A stretch of DNA of 64,000 nt from Cupriavidus pampae (GTDB taxonomy: Bacteria > Pseudomonadota > Gammaproteobacteria > Burkholderiales > Burkholderiaceae). Under the pieces are notes generated by a model that saw only the letters and a program-made list of their open reading frames with translations, searched no databases and was not told the origin of the DNA. Below, piece after piece: positions 18,708 through 27,000 of the stretch. A program made the position numbers and the translations under genes. Position 1 is the stretch's first letter; each line of letters opens with the position of its first letter. The stretch spans positions 42,039 to 106,038 of the forward strand of contig NZ_CAJZAG010000018.1 of the NCBI RefSeq assembly GCF_914271485.1, read 5' to 3'.

Positions 18708-19295
18708 ATGGAAGAAGCCGGACAAAATCGCGAAATCATCATTGGCGGCCGGCTCAAGCACGCGAGGCTGAACCGCAGGCTGAGCCTGCGCCAGTTGGCC
18801 GAGAAAGTCGGCTGTACCGAGAGCTTCCTGTCCAAAGTCGAGAACAACAAGGTCAGGCCCTCGCTACCGATGATTCACAAGATTGCCGTGAATCTGGGCA
18901 TTAGCGTCGCGAGCCTGTTCTCCGAGGAACCTGACTCCGCTGGTGCCGTGACCGTGATGACCGCGGGCAAGCGGCAGATCCTACGGACCGAGCACAGCCG
19001 TGCCGGCAGCGGCGTCGCGCTGGAGACGCTGGTACCGAATCATCTGTGCACGCTGCTGGAAGCGAATATCCACCACATTCCGGTAGGCACGTCATCGCAG
19101 GGCTTTCTCGAACATCAGGGCGAGGAGATGGGCTACGTGCTGGAAGGCGAGCTCGAGTTGAACGTCGACGGCCAATTGACCATCGTGAAGGCCGGCGACT
19201 CGTTCTTCTTCCTCTCTCATCTGGCGCACGGCTACAAAAACATTGGCACCGTGGAAGCCCGCGTGCTGTGGGTCAATACACCGCAGAGCTTTTAG
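18708..19295 (+). CDS. XRE-family regulator with C-terminal cupin domain
   Basis: A 195-residue two-domain regulator. Residues about 12-68 are the helix-turn-helix (LSLRQLAEKVGCTESFLSKV with NNKVRPSLPMIHKIA), and residues about 120-190 are a cupin_2 barrel (EEMGYVLEGELELNVDG, then GDSFFFLSHLAHGYKN). Such proteins (PuuR/SutR-like) sense small amines, amino acids or related ligands through the cupin. I start at MEEAGQ, where the domain begins; an upstream ATG at 18651 adds 19 poorly conserved-looking residues. It likely represses or activates the divergent amidase-transporter-hydrolase operon. Confidence 0.85.
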   Translation: MEEAGQNREIIIGGRLKHARLNRRLSLRQLAEKVGCTESFLSKVENNKVRPSLPMIHKIAVNLGISVASLFSEEPDSAGAVTVMTAGKRQILRTEHSRAGSGVALETLVPNHLCTLLEANIHHIPVGTSSQGFLEHQGEEMGYVLEGELELNVDGQLTIVKAGDSFFFLSHLAHGYKNIGTVEARVLWVNTPQSF

Positions 19296-19590
19296 CGTTC
19301 GCCCGCACTACAGGAGAGACGGAGCATGAAATAGACGCTCATGCTCGCTCTCCGGAATACATTGCATGCTTTTTCCGTCCAGCCTAGTCCGCTATCTTTC
19401 TCGCGCGCGGAAGCGTGTGCCTGGAGGCGACGTTGGCTGCCTCTCCAGGCGCGGCGACTAGCCACCGGACGCTGGCCCTAGCGGAGTGTTCGCCTCTGCG
19501 ATCGGGCGAGTATGCGAGCCACACTGCAGTGGTGGCGCGACATCAGTCAATGTCCGGTCGTCACGCAATGTCCACAGCCGTGTCTCGACC
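19296..19590. other. gap before IS remnants, no supported gene
   Basis: About 295 bases with short frames only. None resembles a known family or carries a ribosome site. The sequence probably represents eroded flanks of the insertion sequences that follow. Confidence 0.4.
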
Positions 19591-19819
19591 GACATCAAGG
19601 TTTACTTCTGTGACCCACAGAATCCCTGGCAACGCGGCTCCAACGAGAACACCAATGGCCTCCTGAGGCAGTACCTTCCCAAAGGAATTGATCTCTCTGT
19701 CTATTCACAGGCAAAGCTCAATGGCATAGCACGCCGCCTCAACGAACGTCCGCGTTAAAACACTAAACTTTGATACACCCGCTGAACGATTCCATCAAAC
19801 CGTTGCATCGACCCGTTGA
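19591..19819 (+). mobile_element. IS30-family transposase remnant (C-terminal part)
   Basis: The frame reads DIKVYFCDPQNPWQRGSNEN, then TNGLLRQYLPKG and LNERPR, which is the highly conserved end of IS30 transposases containing the third catalytic acidic residue (the E of NEN). After CGCGT at 19754-19758 the frame must shift by one base to continue KTLNFDTPAERFHQTVAST and stop near 19819. Everything upstream of about 19590 is missing. It is a dead fragment and shows past insertion activity beside the injection-system locus. Confidence 0.7.
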
Positions 19820-20149
19820 ATCCACAGTCGTTTTGCGACGGTCGCGACGGGCAACGCCGACGCCCGAGTTTCCGGGCCAGGATCTGGGGGTGGTCCGCTC
19901 GCCCTCAAAGGCGGTGCTGCGGAGTCAATCGGCGTGCGCCCCACCCTGCCCATAGACTTGGCCGCGGCCGACCAGCACACCGCCCCACAGAGCCTTCACA
20001 GCGAGCCTCAACCCCGCACAAACCGCACGACCGTGCCGACATCTGAATTTAACGCGCGCCCCGACATTTGAGATCGCCCTAGACAAGCGATTGTCAGGGC
20101 CAAGTTAGGATGTCCGCTTTGGGGGTGTAGATGTTTTCTTGGATAGTTT

Positions 20150-20606
20150 TAGGTTGCGATGCCAAGATGGCGTCGGTATTCGACCGGGCTCATAGCACGC
20201 AGCGACAACTTGATGCGCCGCTCGTTGTACCGCTGGGTGTAAGCATCCAGCTCGAGCATGAATCCTTCTACCGTGGTACCGGCCCAGTTGCGACAGTAGT
20301 ACCTCATTCTTCAGGCGGCCAAAGAAGCTTTCGCAGGCAGCGTTGTCGGGTGTGCAGCCTTTCCGTGACCTAGAACGGACAAGACCCGCCGTCTCCATAC
20401 GTTGTAGCCATCCCGGCTAACGATAGTGCGAACCCCTATCACTGTGTACTACGGGACTGTCGCCACCGGTGAGCGCGGTGATGGCACCATCGAGCATGCT
20501 ATTGACGCAGTTGTGCGTCGGGCCTCGTGCCGATAGACCAGCTCACGACCTTGCCGTCAAAGCAGTCGATCATGGCGATAGAAGGCATGCGCCGGGAACT
20601 CGCGCA
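20150..20606 (-). mobile_element. IS3-family transposase (OrfB) remnant, several frameshifts
   Basis: Read from 20606 down on the minus strand the frames give IDCFDGKVVSWSIGTRPDAQ, VVHSDRG (catalytic DDE region), a WPGWLQRMETAGLVRS-like stretch, SRKGCTPDNAACESFFGRLK, NWAGTTV, YNERRIKLSLRAMSP and YRRHLGI. These are consecutive pieces of an IS3-family OrfB of the IS407/IS51-like type. Several single-base shifts break the frame, and the N-terminal half is absent. The retained piece ends within a few bases of the stop codon of the 20610 gene, so the insertion or deletion event touched that gene's 3' end. Confidence 0.7.
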
Positions 20607-20609
20607 CGA

Positions 20610-21467
20610 TCACACGACTTCGTAGTTCAGATGGAAATGCGCGAGGATGGCTTGCACCCACTGCGGCGGGTTATTGCTGAATCTATAGATGACTTGCTTG
20701 CCAGACTGCGCGTAATCCGAGGCCTGCGATCTGAACTGCTCCTTGACCAGTTGTGGCGGGTTGTAGCTGGTTTGCATTGCCTTGGTTTCTACGTAGATAT
20801 TTCCGTTGAGTTCAATATCAGCCCGACGATTGCTGCCACTGACGCCCTGATAAGGCATTTCCACGCCAACGATCCCGGGGCCGTTCGGGTTTCCGTGCTC
20901 GCTCGCGATTTCTCCCATCTGGAACTTATACCCCTGCAGAAATTGCCACGAGTCCGGCCTTCCATATCGAACGTCTGACACGTCCTGCTCGAAGCGGTCC
21001 ATGCCTGGAATGTCACCATAGTCTTCTTGTGTCACCTCAGAATGGAACAATATTTCCGATTTCATCAACGATTGATCGACCATCTCCTGATAGCCGGTAT
21101 GCGCCAAGACCGTATTTGCCGTCTGCTGTAGTCCATTACTGATGAGCCAACCACCGAGGTCGGTCGGATTGACGTTGTCACTCATCGTTTGGTTGAAACG
21201 CTGCCTGACCACACCGCCGATCGAAGCATTCGCCCAACCTAGTGCAGCATCCTTCTGTGCCCAGTTGAGTTGCATTCCCTGGTGCGTAAAATAGCCTTGA
21301 ATCACACCGGGCCCGAGTGACTGCAGGCGCTGGCGCTGCGCGACCATGCGGGGGCTGTCGGCGATCCATGCCGTGGGGCCGGTCGAGTGCTCTTTCGGAG
21401 CGCCACCTGCTTGCGTGTTCGACGCAGGAGCATGCTGCGCCAGAGTTCGCGACTTGTATGTCTTCAT
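20610..21467 (-). CDS. candidate eCIS cargo with PD-(D/E)XK nuclease-like C terminus
   Basis: A 285-residue protein. Residues 38-50 read DSPRMVAQRQRLQ, nearly the same as in the DUF4157 protein at 28919-31771. This short motif is typical of the disordered N termini of DUF4157/eCIS-associated proteins. No HExxH core is present. The C-terminal part contains D217 and E227-T-K229 (RADIELNGNIYVETKA), preceded by E190 and followed by a Gln-rich helix. That arrangement fits the PD-(D/E)XK restriction-endonuclease fold of many toxin domains. I infer a DNA- or RNA-cutting payload; the fold call rests on motif spacing alone. The ATG overlaps the GNAT stop (ATGA), with GAGGG upstream. Its stop abuts an IS3 remnant, so the C terminus may be altered. 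Confidence 0.6.
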   Translation of the reverse strand: MKTYKSRTLAQHAPASNTQAGGAPKEHSTGPTAWIADSPRMVAQRQRLQSLGPGVIQGYFTHQGMQLNWAQKDAALGWANASIGGVVRQRFNQTMSDNVNPTDLGGWLISNGLQQTANTVLAHTGYQEMVDQSLMKSEILFHSEVTQEDYGDIPGMDRFEQDVSDVRYGRPDSWQFLQGYKFQMGEIASEHGNPNGPGIVGVEMPYQGVSGSNRRADIELNGNIYVETKAMQTSYNPPQLVKEQFRSQASDYAQSGKQVIYRFSNNPPQWVQAILAHFHLNYEVV

Positions 21468-21985
21468 GATCCCTCGCGTCGCATTTCCAGATAAAAGCCC
21501 TTCTGGGCTACCGCCTCGAAGCCGAGCCGCCGATACCACGTGAGCGCCCTGTTGCTCGCTTCGACATGCAACCCCACGCCTTTCCCGCTTGCCTTCCCCG
21601 CCGCGATGACCGCACGCATCAGCGCCGTGCCGACCCCTCCCTCGCGCGCGGCAGGCAGCAGGCTGATGTCGACCACGTGCAATCGATCCGCCAGCGTTTG
21701 CACATAGAGGCGTCCGATCGGTTCGCCGTCGCGGCGCACCATCAGGAACACGGCATCGGGATACGCTAGGTACGCGTGCTGCTGCGCGGCGAACTGTGAT
21801 TGCAGGAAGATCGACTGCTGCGCGTCGTCCCATCCCGTCATGCGCATCTCCGCCTCGCGCGTTGAGGCGTACAGCCGCGCGAGGAACGGGCGATCAGCAT
21901 CGCTGATCGCCCGCAGCGTGATGCCCGGCATCGTGACAGGTAAAACGAGAGATGACGCGGGCGCAGTCACGATAATCGTACCCAT
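21464..21985 (-). CDS. GNAT-family N-acetyltransferase
   Basis: A 173-residue acetyltransferase. The acetyl-CoA-binding motif A is recognisable as AREGGVGTALMRAVI at about residues 115-129 (Q/RxxGxG/A pattern), followed by the GLHVEASNRALTWYRRLGF motif B near the C terminus. It overlaps both neighbours: TAATG with the tail-collar gene before it and ATGA with the candidate nuclease cargo after it. That tight coupling suggests it is made with them. It may acetylate the cargo or a tail protein, or act as an immunity or maturation factor. None of these is shown by sequence alone. Confidence 0.85.
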   Translation of the reverse strand: MGTIIVTAPASSLVLPVTMPGITLRAISDADRPFLARLYASTREAEMRMTGWDDAQQSIFLQSQFAAQQHAYLAYPDAVFLMVRRDGEPIGRLYVQTLADRLHVVDISLLPAAREGGVGTALMRAVIAAGKASGKGVGLHVEASNRALTWYRRLGFEAVAQKGFYLEMRREGS

Positions 21986-22506
21986 TAGCTCCGGGGCGGG
22001 AAGTTACCCGTTAGCGCGATGCAAAAGCGCAATGCGAGGTTCGGCTGCCGATTTTCGTGCGACTGCGTGCCACCGGTCGGCGCGATCATCTGCGGCGACA
22101 GCGTCGTCATCACCGGGGCTGGCGATGACGCCGTGGGCAGGTACGCCTGGTTGTTGCGCACCTGAAAGCGCGCCGGCAAACGCCCAGCAGGTTCCGGCGT
22201 GGAAGGTCGAACGTTATCCGTGTTGGCTGCGTGCGTGTGCACCGGAATCTCGTTGGCCAGCAGCGTCACAGTATCGGCACCGCGCGGGGCATTGAGCTCG
22301 TTAGCGACCGGCCCGGAGACCGCGCAGCCGCGCAGGTCCGGCAGCGCGAAGGTCGTGCGGCCGTCACCACCATACGTCGTCCCCAGCAGCGAGAACAGCA
22401 CCGTGTTCTGCGCGATCGGCATCAATTGCCCATTGCATTCGGCCCAGCCCGCAGGCGGATACGTGCAGGAGAAGATGCGGATTTCCCCATAGTATTGATC
22501 GGACAT
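21985..22506 (-). CDS. phage tail collar-domain protein (MdpB-like), copy 3
   Basis: A 173-residue protein with a tail collar domain (PF07484 type). It opens YYGEIRIFSCTYPPAGWAEC, then has SLLGTTYGGDGRTTFALPDL, the hallmark of the domain, and ends in the conserved SHENRQPNLALRFCIALTG. It belongs to the microcystin-dependent/short tail-fibre family seen in tandem triplets in many proteobacteria. It lies 18 bases after copy 2 and overlaps the GNAT gene. It is probably a receptor-binding or fibre-tip protein; whether it attaches to the injection particle or is independent is not known. Confidence 0.9.
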   Translation of the reverse strand: MSDQYYGEIRIFSCTYPPAGWAECNGQLMPIAQNTVLFSLLGTTYGGDGRTTFALPDLRGCAVSGPVANELNAPRGADTVTLLANEIPVHTHAANTDNVRPSTPEPAGRLPARFQVRNNQAYLPTASSPAPVMTTLSPQMIAPTGGTQSHENRQPNLALRFCIALTGNFPPRS

Positions 22507-22524
22507 GTCTGTGTCTCCAGCAGG

Positions 22525-23067
22525 TCAGCTTTGCGAGGGGAAGATCCCGACCGTAGCGATGATGTAGTTCAGCGACACGGTAGGCATTCGATTTTCATGA
22601 GGCAGCGATCCGCCCGCCCTGCCGATCGTCACCGGCGCCAGCGCGCCGATGCTCGCCTCCACGGGCTGGCCGTTGTCATAGAACGGAGCCGCCGATGGCG
22701 TGGTGGCGAGCATCTGTCCCGCCGCCGGCGTCGGCGACGCGGCAGTCTGCGTAGTCGCGTAGAGCGCGTGGGAGTGCACCGGCAATTGCTGCGGGGTGAT
22801 TGTGACCGTATCGGTCCCGATCGGCTGCCCCATGATGCGATTGGTCAGCACGGGATTCTGGCCCTGCCCCTGCCCGATCGGCAGCCTGCCGCGCAGGTCC
22901 GGCAGCTTGAACGTGGTGATGCCATCGCCGCCATACGTCGTGCCGACTAGCATGAAAAGGGCTTCGTTCTGCGCAATGCTCATGACGCTGCCGTCACAGA
23001 GCGCCCAGCCCATGGGCGCGTAGTTGGCGGCGAACAAGCGCAGTTCACCCAGGAATGGTTCTGCCAT
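22525..23067 (-). CDS. phage tail collar-domain protein (MdpB-like), copy 2
   Basis: A 180-residue paralogue of the genes on each side. The N-terminal collar domain reads FLGELRLFAANYAPMGWALC, then LVGTTYGGDGITTFKLPDLR, and the C terminus has GGSLPHENRMPTVSLNYIIA. Between them is a Pro/Ala/Ser-rich variable middle where paralogues differ, as expected for surface-exposed loops. It lies 10 bases downstream of copy 1. The function is assumed to be host- or surface-binding by analogy with short tail fibres. Confidence 0.9.
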   Translation of the reverse strand: MAEPFLGELRLFAANYAPMGWALCDGSVMSIAQNEALFMLVGTTYGGDGITTFKLPDLRGRLPIGQGQGQNPVLTNRIMGQPIGTDTVTITPQQLPVHSHALYATTQTAASPTPAAGQMLATTPSAAPFYDNGQPVEASIGALAPVTIGRAGGSLPHENRMPTVSLNYIIATVGIFPSQS

Positions 23068-23077
23068 GTCGTGCTCC

Positions 23078-23629
23078 TTAGCCGCGCGAGGGATAGATGC
23101 CGTTGAGGGCGATGATGTAATTCATCACCAGCGACGACTGCATGTTTTCGTGAGGTTGGCTACCGCCACTCTTCCCGCATGCTTGCTCGTGCAGCGCGAA
23201 GATGGTGTTGGCCGCCGTGTTCGCGTACAGCGGCTGGCCGGGGCTCGCACTGCCCGGGTTTGCGGCGTCATAGACGGTGCTCGCCGCCAGCAGCATGTTC
23301 TGGTCGGCACCGGCACTCTGCGTCGTAGCTGGGGTGGTCGAAACATTGAACGTATGCGTATGCGCGGGCATCTGCTCCACGGTCAGAGTGACGGACTCAA
23401 CGCCGCCTTTCGAGCCCTGCACGTACGTTTGGCTGTAATGCACCGGTGTGCGGCCGCGCAGGTCCGGCAGCGCGAACGTCGTACGCCCGTCGCCGCCGTA
23501 CTGCACGCCCAGCAGTGCGAACAGCGCCTGATTCTGGCTGATGGCTAGTATCGCCCCATTGCAAAACGCCCACCCTCTTGGTGGAAACGGGAAAGAGCAG
23601 AGCCTGATTTCCCCCAGGTATGGATCCAC
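23078..23629 (-). CDS. phage tail collar-domain protein (MdpB-like), copy 1
   Basis: A 183-residue protein beginning at a GTG directly behind a very strong AAAGGAGGT site, which fixes the start despite an open frame up to 23788. It has the collar domain (YLGEIRLCSFPFPPRGWAFC, then GVQYGGDGRTTFALPDLRGR) and the C-terminal GGSQPHENMQSSLVMNYIIA. It is first in the minus-strand unit of three collar proteins, GNAT and cargo, and is divergent from the autotransporter gene. Confidence 0.9.
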   Translation of the reverse strand: MDPYLGEIRLCSFPFPPRGWAFCNGAILAISQNQALFALLGVQYGGDGRTTFALPDLRGRTPVHYSQTYVQGSKGGVESVTLTVEQMPAHTHTFNVSTTPATTQSAGADQNMLLAASTVYDAANPGSASPGQPLYANTAANTIFALHEQACGKSGGSQPHENMQSSLVMNYIIALNGIYPSRG

Positions 23630-24015
23630 AGTCAACCTCCTTTGCTTGTTTCCGACAAAAAGCGCGTCCGCACCGACGGTTCGCGCGTCAACAGATTTTT
23701 TTATGATGCACATGAGTTGTATGCCGTTTTTGGCATTTACGGCAAATAGACTGTCGGCTAAACCCCACGGTTTGCATTCCTTTGCCATGCTTTGGTGGGG
23801 TAATACCGCGATCGGGCGTGCCTGTGCAGCGTTTTTCGTCTATGTTTGCGACTTGTATGCGGACACAAACAATGCCGCCGCTGCCGCCGAGCAGACGTTT
23901 TCAAAAAAATCAGATATGTAATTTTTTTAAATCTGCCCACGAGCAGATTGTCGGGAGAATCGGGTTGGTCACGTCAGTCGCATACGCGAACCGGACGCAT
24001 AACGTCCGTCGCTTG
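23630..24015. promoter_or_regulatory. divergent control region between collar genes and autotransporter
   Basis: This roughly 386-base region is less GC-rich than its surroundings and must hold both promoters. AATCTGC (23930-23936) and GCAGATT (23943-23949) form a perfect 7-bp inverted repeat with a 6-base spacer, next to an A/T tract at 23904-23931. It is a plausible operator, perhaps for the NarL-type regulator encoded at 32809. No coding evidence is seen, although the frame upstream of the autotransporter stays open. Confidence 0.5.
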
Positions 24016-27000
24016 ATGATGGACGCGCTGTGGACGCGCGCAGGGTTCTGGTTCCAGCAGCGCATCGCGCTCGGCATGCTTGCAGTCGTGCTCGCGCTGT
24101 TCGCACCGCAAGCCTTCGCCAAGCCATGTACAGTCAATGTCAGCGCACAGGCGTCTCCCACCAAAACGATCTACGAATTCAATTCGTCCGATAACTCCAC
24201 CTGCGACAACGGGCTCGGGTACGGCAACTACTGGGGGATCGCGGATAGCTCGGCGGGCTTTGCGAACGATGGCGGCGAAGACACCTTCGTCTCTACCGTG
24301 CAGGGTGGCCGCCTGTACATCTTCAGTGGCCTGATTCCGGGCAGTTCCAACCCAGGCATCTTGCAGTCAGGCTTCATCTACTACCCGCCTGCCGGCTTCA
24401 CCGGCACCGATAGCGGCACGTTCTACACGCAAAATACCGCAGGCGGACCGTGGATCCCGAATGGCACCGTCAATTTCCTCGTGCCCGCTGGCGCGAACCA
24501 GCCCACGGTGACTGGCGTCTCGCCCAACAACGGCACCACCGGCGGCGGCACGCCGATCACCATCACCGGCACCAACTTCACCGGTGCCAGTGCCGTGACG
24601 GTTGGCGGCAACAACGCGAGCGCGGTCACGATTGTCAGCGGCACTACCATTACGGCGTTGACCCCGTCCGGAGTGGCCGGGAGTCAAGACGTGCGCGTCA
24701 CGACATCGAACGGCACGAGCCCTGTCAACGCGGCCGCCAAGTTCACCTACATCGCGCCAAGTCCACCGATCGCAGCGCCGTCGAACGCCAACATTGCCTA
24801 TGGCAGCGGCGCCACCGCTATTCCACTCGCGCTTTCCGGTGGCACGGCCACCCAAATCAATCTGATCAGTGCGGCGAGCCATGGAACGGTCATCGTCTCG
24901 GGCACGAGTGTCACGTATCAACCAAACACCGGCTACGCCGGCCCTGATTCATTCATCTACAGCGCGCAGAACAGTTCCGGCACGTCCAGCCCTGCCTCCG
25001 TGACGATCGATGTTGCCGCGCCGACTGTCGTGTATGTGCCAGGAAATCCGAGCATGGCCACGGCTGGCGTTGCGTACAGCGCCAGCGTCGCCAGCGCAAC
25101 TGGCGGCACCGGGCCCTATACCTATACCGTTGCTTCGGGTGCAATGCCGCTGGGGCTGACGTTGAGCACCAACGGCACGATCTCCGGTACGCCGCGCGCG
25201 GTTGGCAGTTTCACGTTTTCGGTGCGCGTTGCAGATGCAAGCACCGGTTCCGGTCCGTTCTCGGCGATCAGCAGCCAGCTGACGCTCAACGTCGCCGCGC
25301 CGACGTTGTCGATGTCGCCAGCCCCCGGGCCACTTTCCGGGTCAGTCAGCGTCGCGTTCAGCCAGTCGTTCACGGCATCTGGGGGCACCTCGCCCTACGC
25401 GTACGGATTGAACGTAACCGGTGGCGCGCTGCCATCCGGCCTGACGTTCAATGCCGGGACTGGTGTGCTGTCCGGCACGCCCACATCGGCTGGCACAGTA
25501 GCCTTCAATGTATCGGCCACCGACAGCACGAACGGGGGCACTTTCTCGATTACCAACAGCTATTCGCTCACCGTCAGCGCACCGACGGTCACCCTCAATC
25601 CCGCGTCGCTGCCGAATCCGACCGCTGGCGCGCTCTACAGCCAGAGCGTCACCGCCAGCGGCGCCACGATGCCTTACACATATGCAGTGGTTGCCGGCTC
25701 GTTGCCGGCGGGCCTGTCGCTCAATCCCACGACCGGCCTCGTGTCGGGCACGCCAACCGCGGCTGGCGTCTTCAATCTGACCATCCAGGCGACGGACAAC
25801 AATGGGTTTAGCGGATCGCGGCCCTACGCGCTGACCGTCGGTGCGCCGACGCTGACGCTGTCGCCAACGACGCTCGGCAACGCTGTAGCAGGCACCGCCT
25901 TCAACCAGACCTTCACCACGTCAGGCGGCACCGCGCCTTACACGTACGCGATTACCGGATCGCTGCCAACCGGCTTGACGATGAGCACCGCTGGCGTCTT
26001 GTCCGGCACGCCGACCGCTACCGGCTCGTTCCCGATCTCGATCATCTCGACCGATTCCACGAGCGGTATCGGCCCGTTCCAGACCACGCGCAACTACACG
26101 CTGATCGCCGTGGCCGGCGGCGTGGTCGTCGCCCCCGGCTCGCTGCCAGCGCCCGTACTGGGCACGGCGTACAGTCAGGCGGTGACGGCATCGGGAGGCA
26201 TCTCGCCCTACACGTACTCGGTCTCGACGGGTAGCCTGCCCGCCGGCCTCGTGCTTGGCCCTACCGGTGTACTCTCCGGCACGCCGACCGTGGCAGGCAC
26301 GTTCAACTTTACGGTCCGCGCGGCGGATAGCACGACGGGCAGCGGTCCGGCCATAGGCACGCAGGTCTATACCTTCACCATCGCAGCACCGGCGATCACG
26401 CTGACTCCAGCCACGCTGCCCGTGCCGACAATCGGTGCGCCTTACACCCAGTCGGTCTCGGCCAGCGGCGGTGTCGGGCCGTACACGTACTCGGTGTCGG
26501 CTGGCAACCTACCGATCGGGCTGGTGCTCAGCCCAGCAGGGATTCTGTCCGGGACCACCACGGCGGCCGGCACGTTCAACTTCACAGTGCGAGCGACAGA
26601 CAGCAGCGGTGGACCGTACAGCGGCACGCAGGCCTATACCTTCACGATCGGCGCGCCGACGATCACGCTGAATCCGGCCAACCTGCCCGATCCGGCGGTG
26701 GGCATCGCCTATAGCCAGACAATGATCGCCACCGGCGGCATCGCACCCTACACGTACTCGATCTCGGCGGGCACGCTACCCGCTGGCCTGGCGCTCAATG
26801 CGACCAACGGCGTGCTCAGCGGCACGCCCACCGCCATGGGTGCGAGCAGCTTCACGATTGCCGCGACCGACAGCAGCACCGGCACGGGTGCGCCCTTCCG
26901 GGCAACGCGCACGTTCAACGTGAACACGACGCAGACCGTGCCGACTGCACCGCCGGTATCGGCTACGACAGGCTCCAACGCGCCCGTCACAATCAACGCG

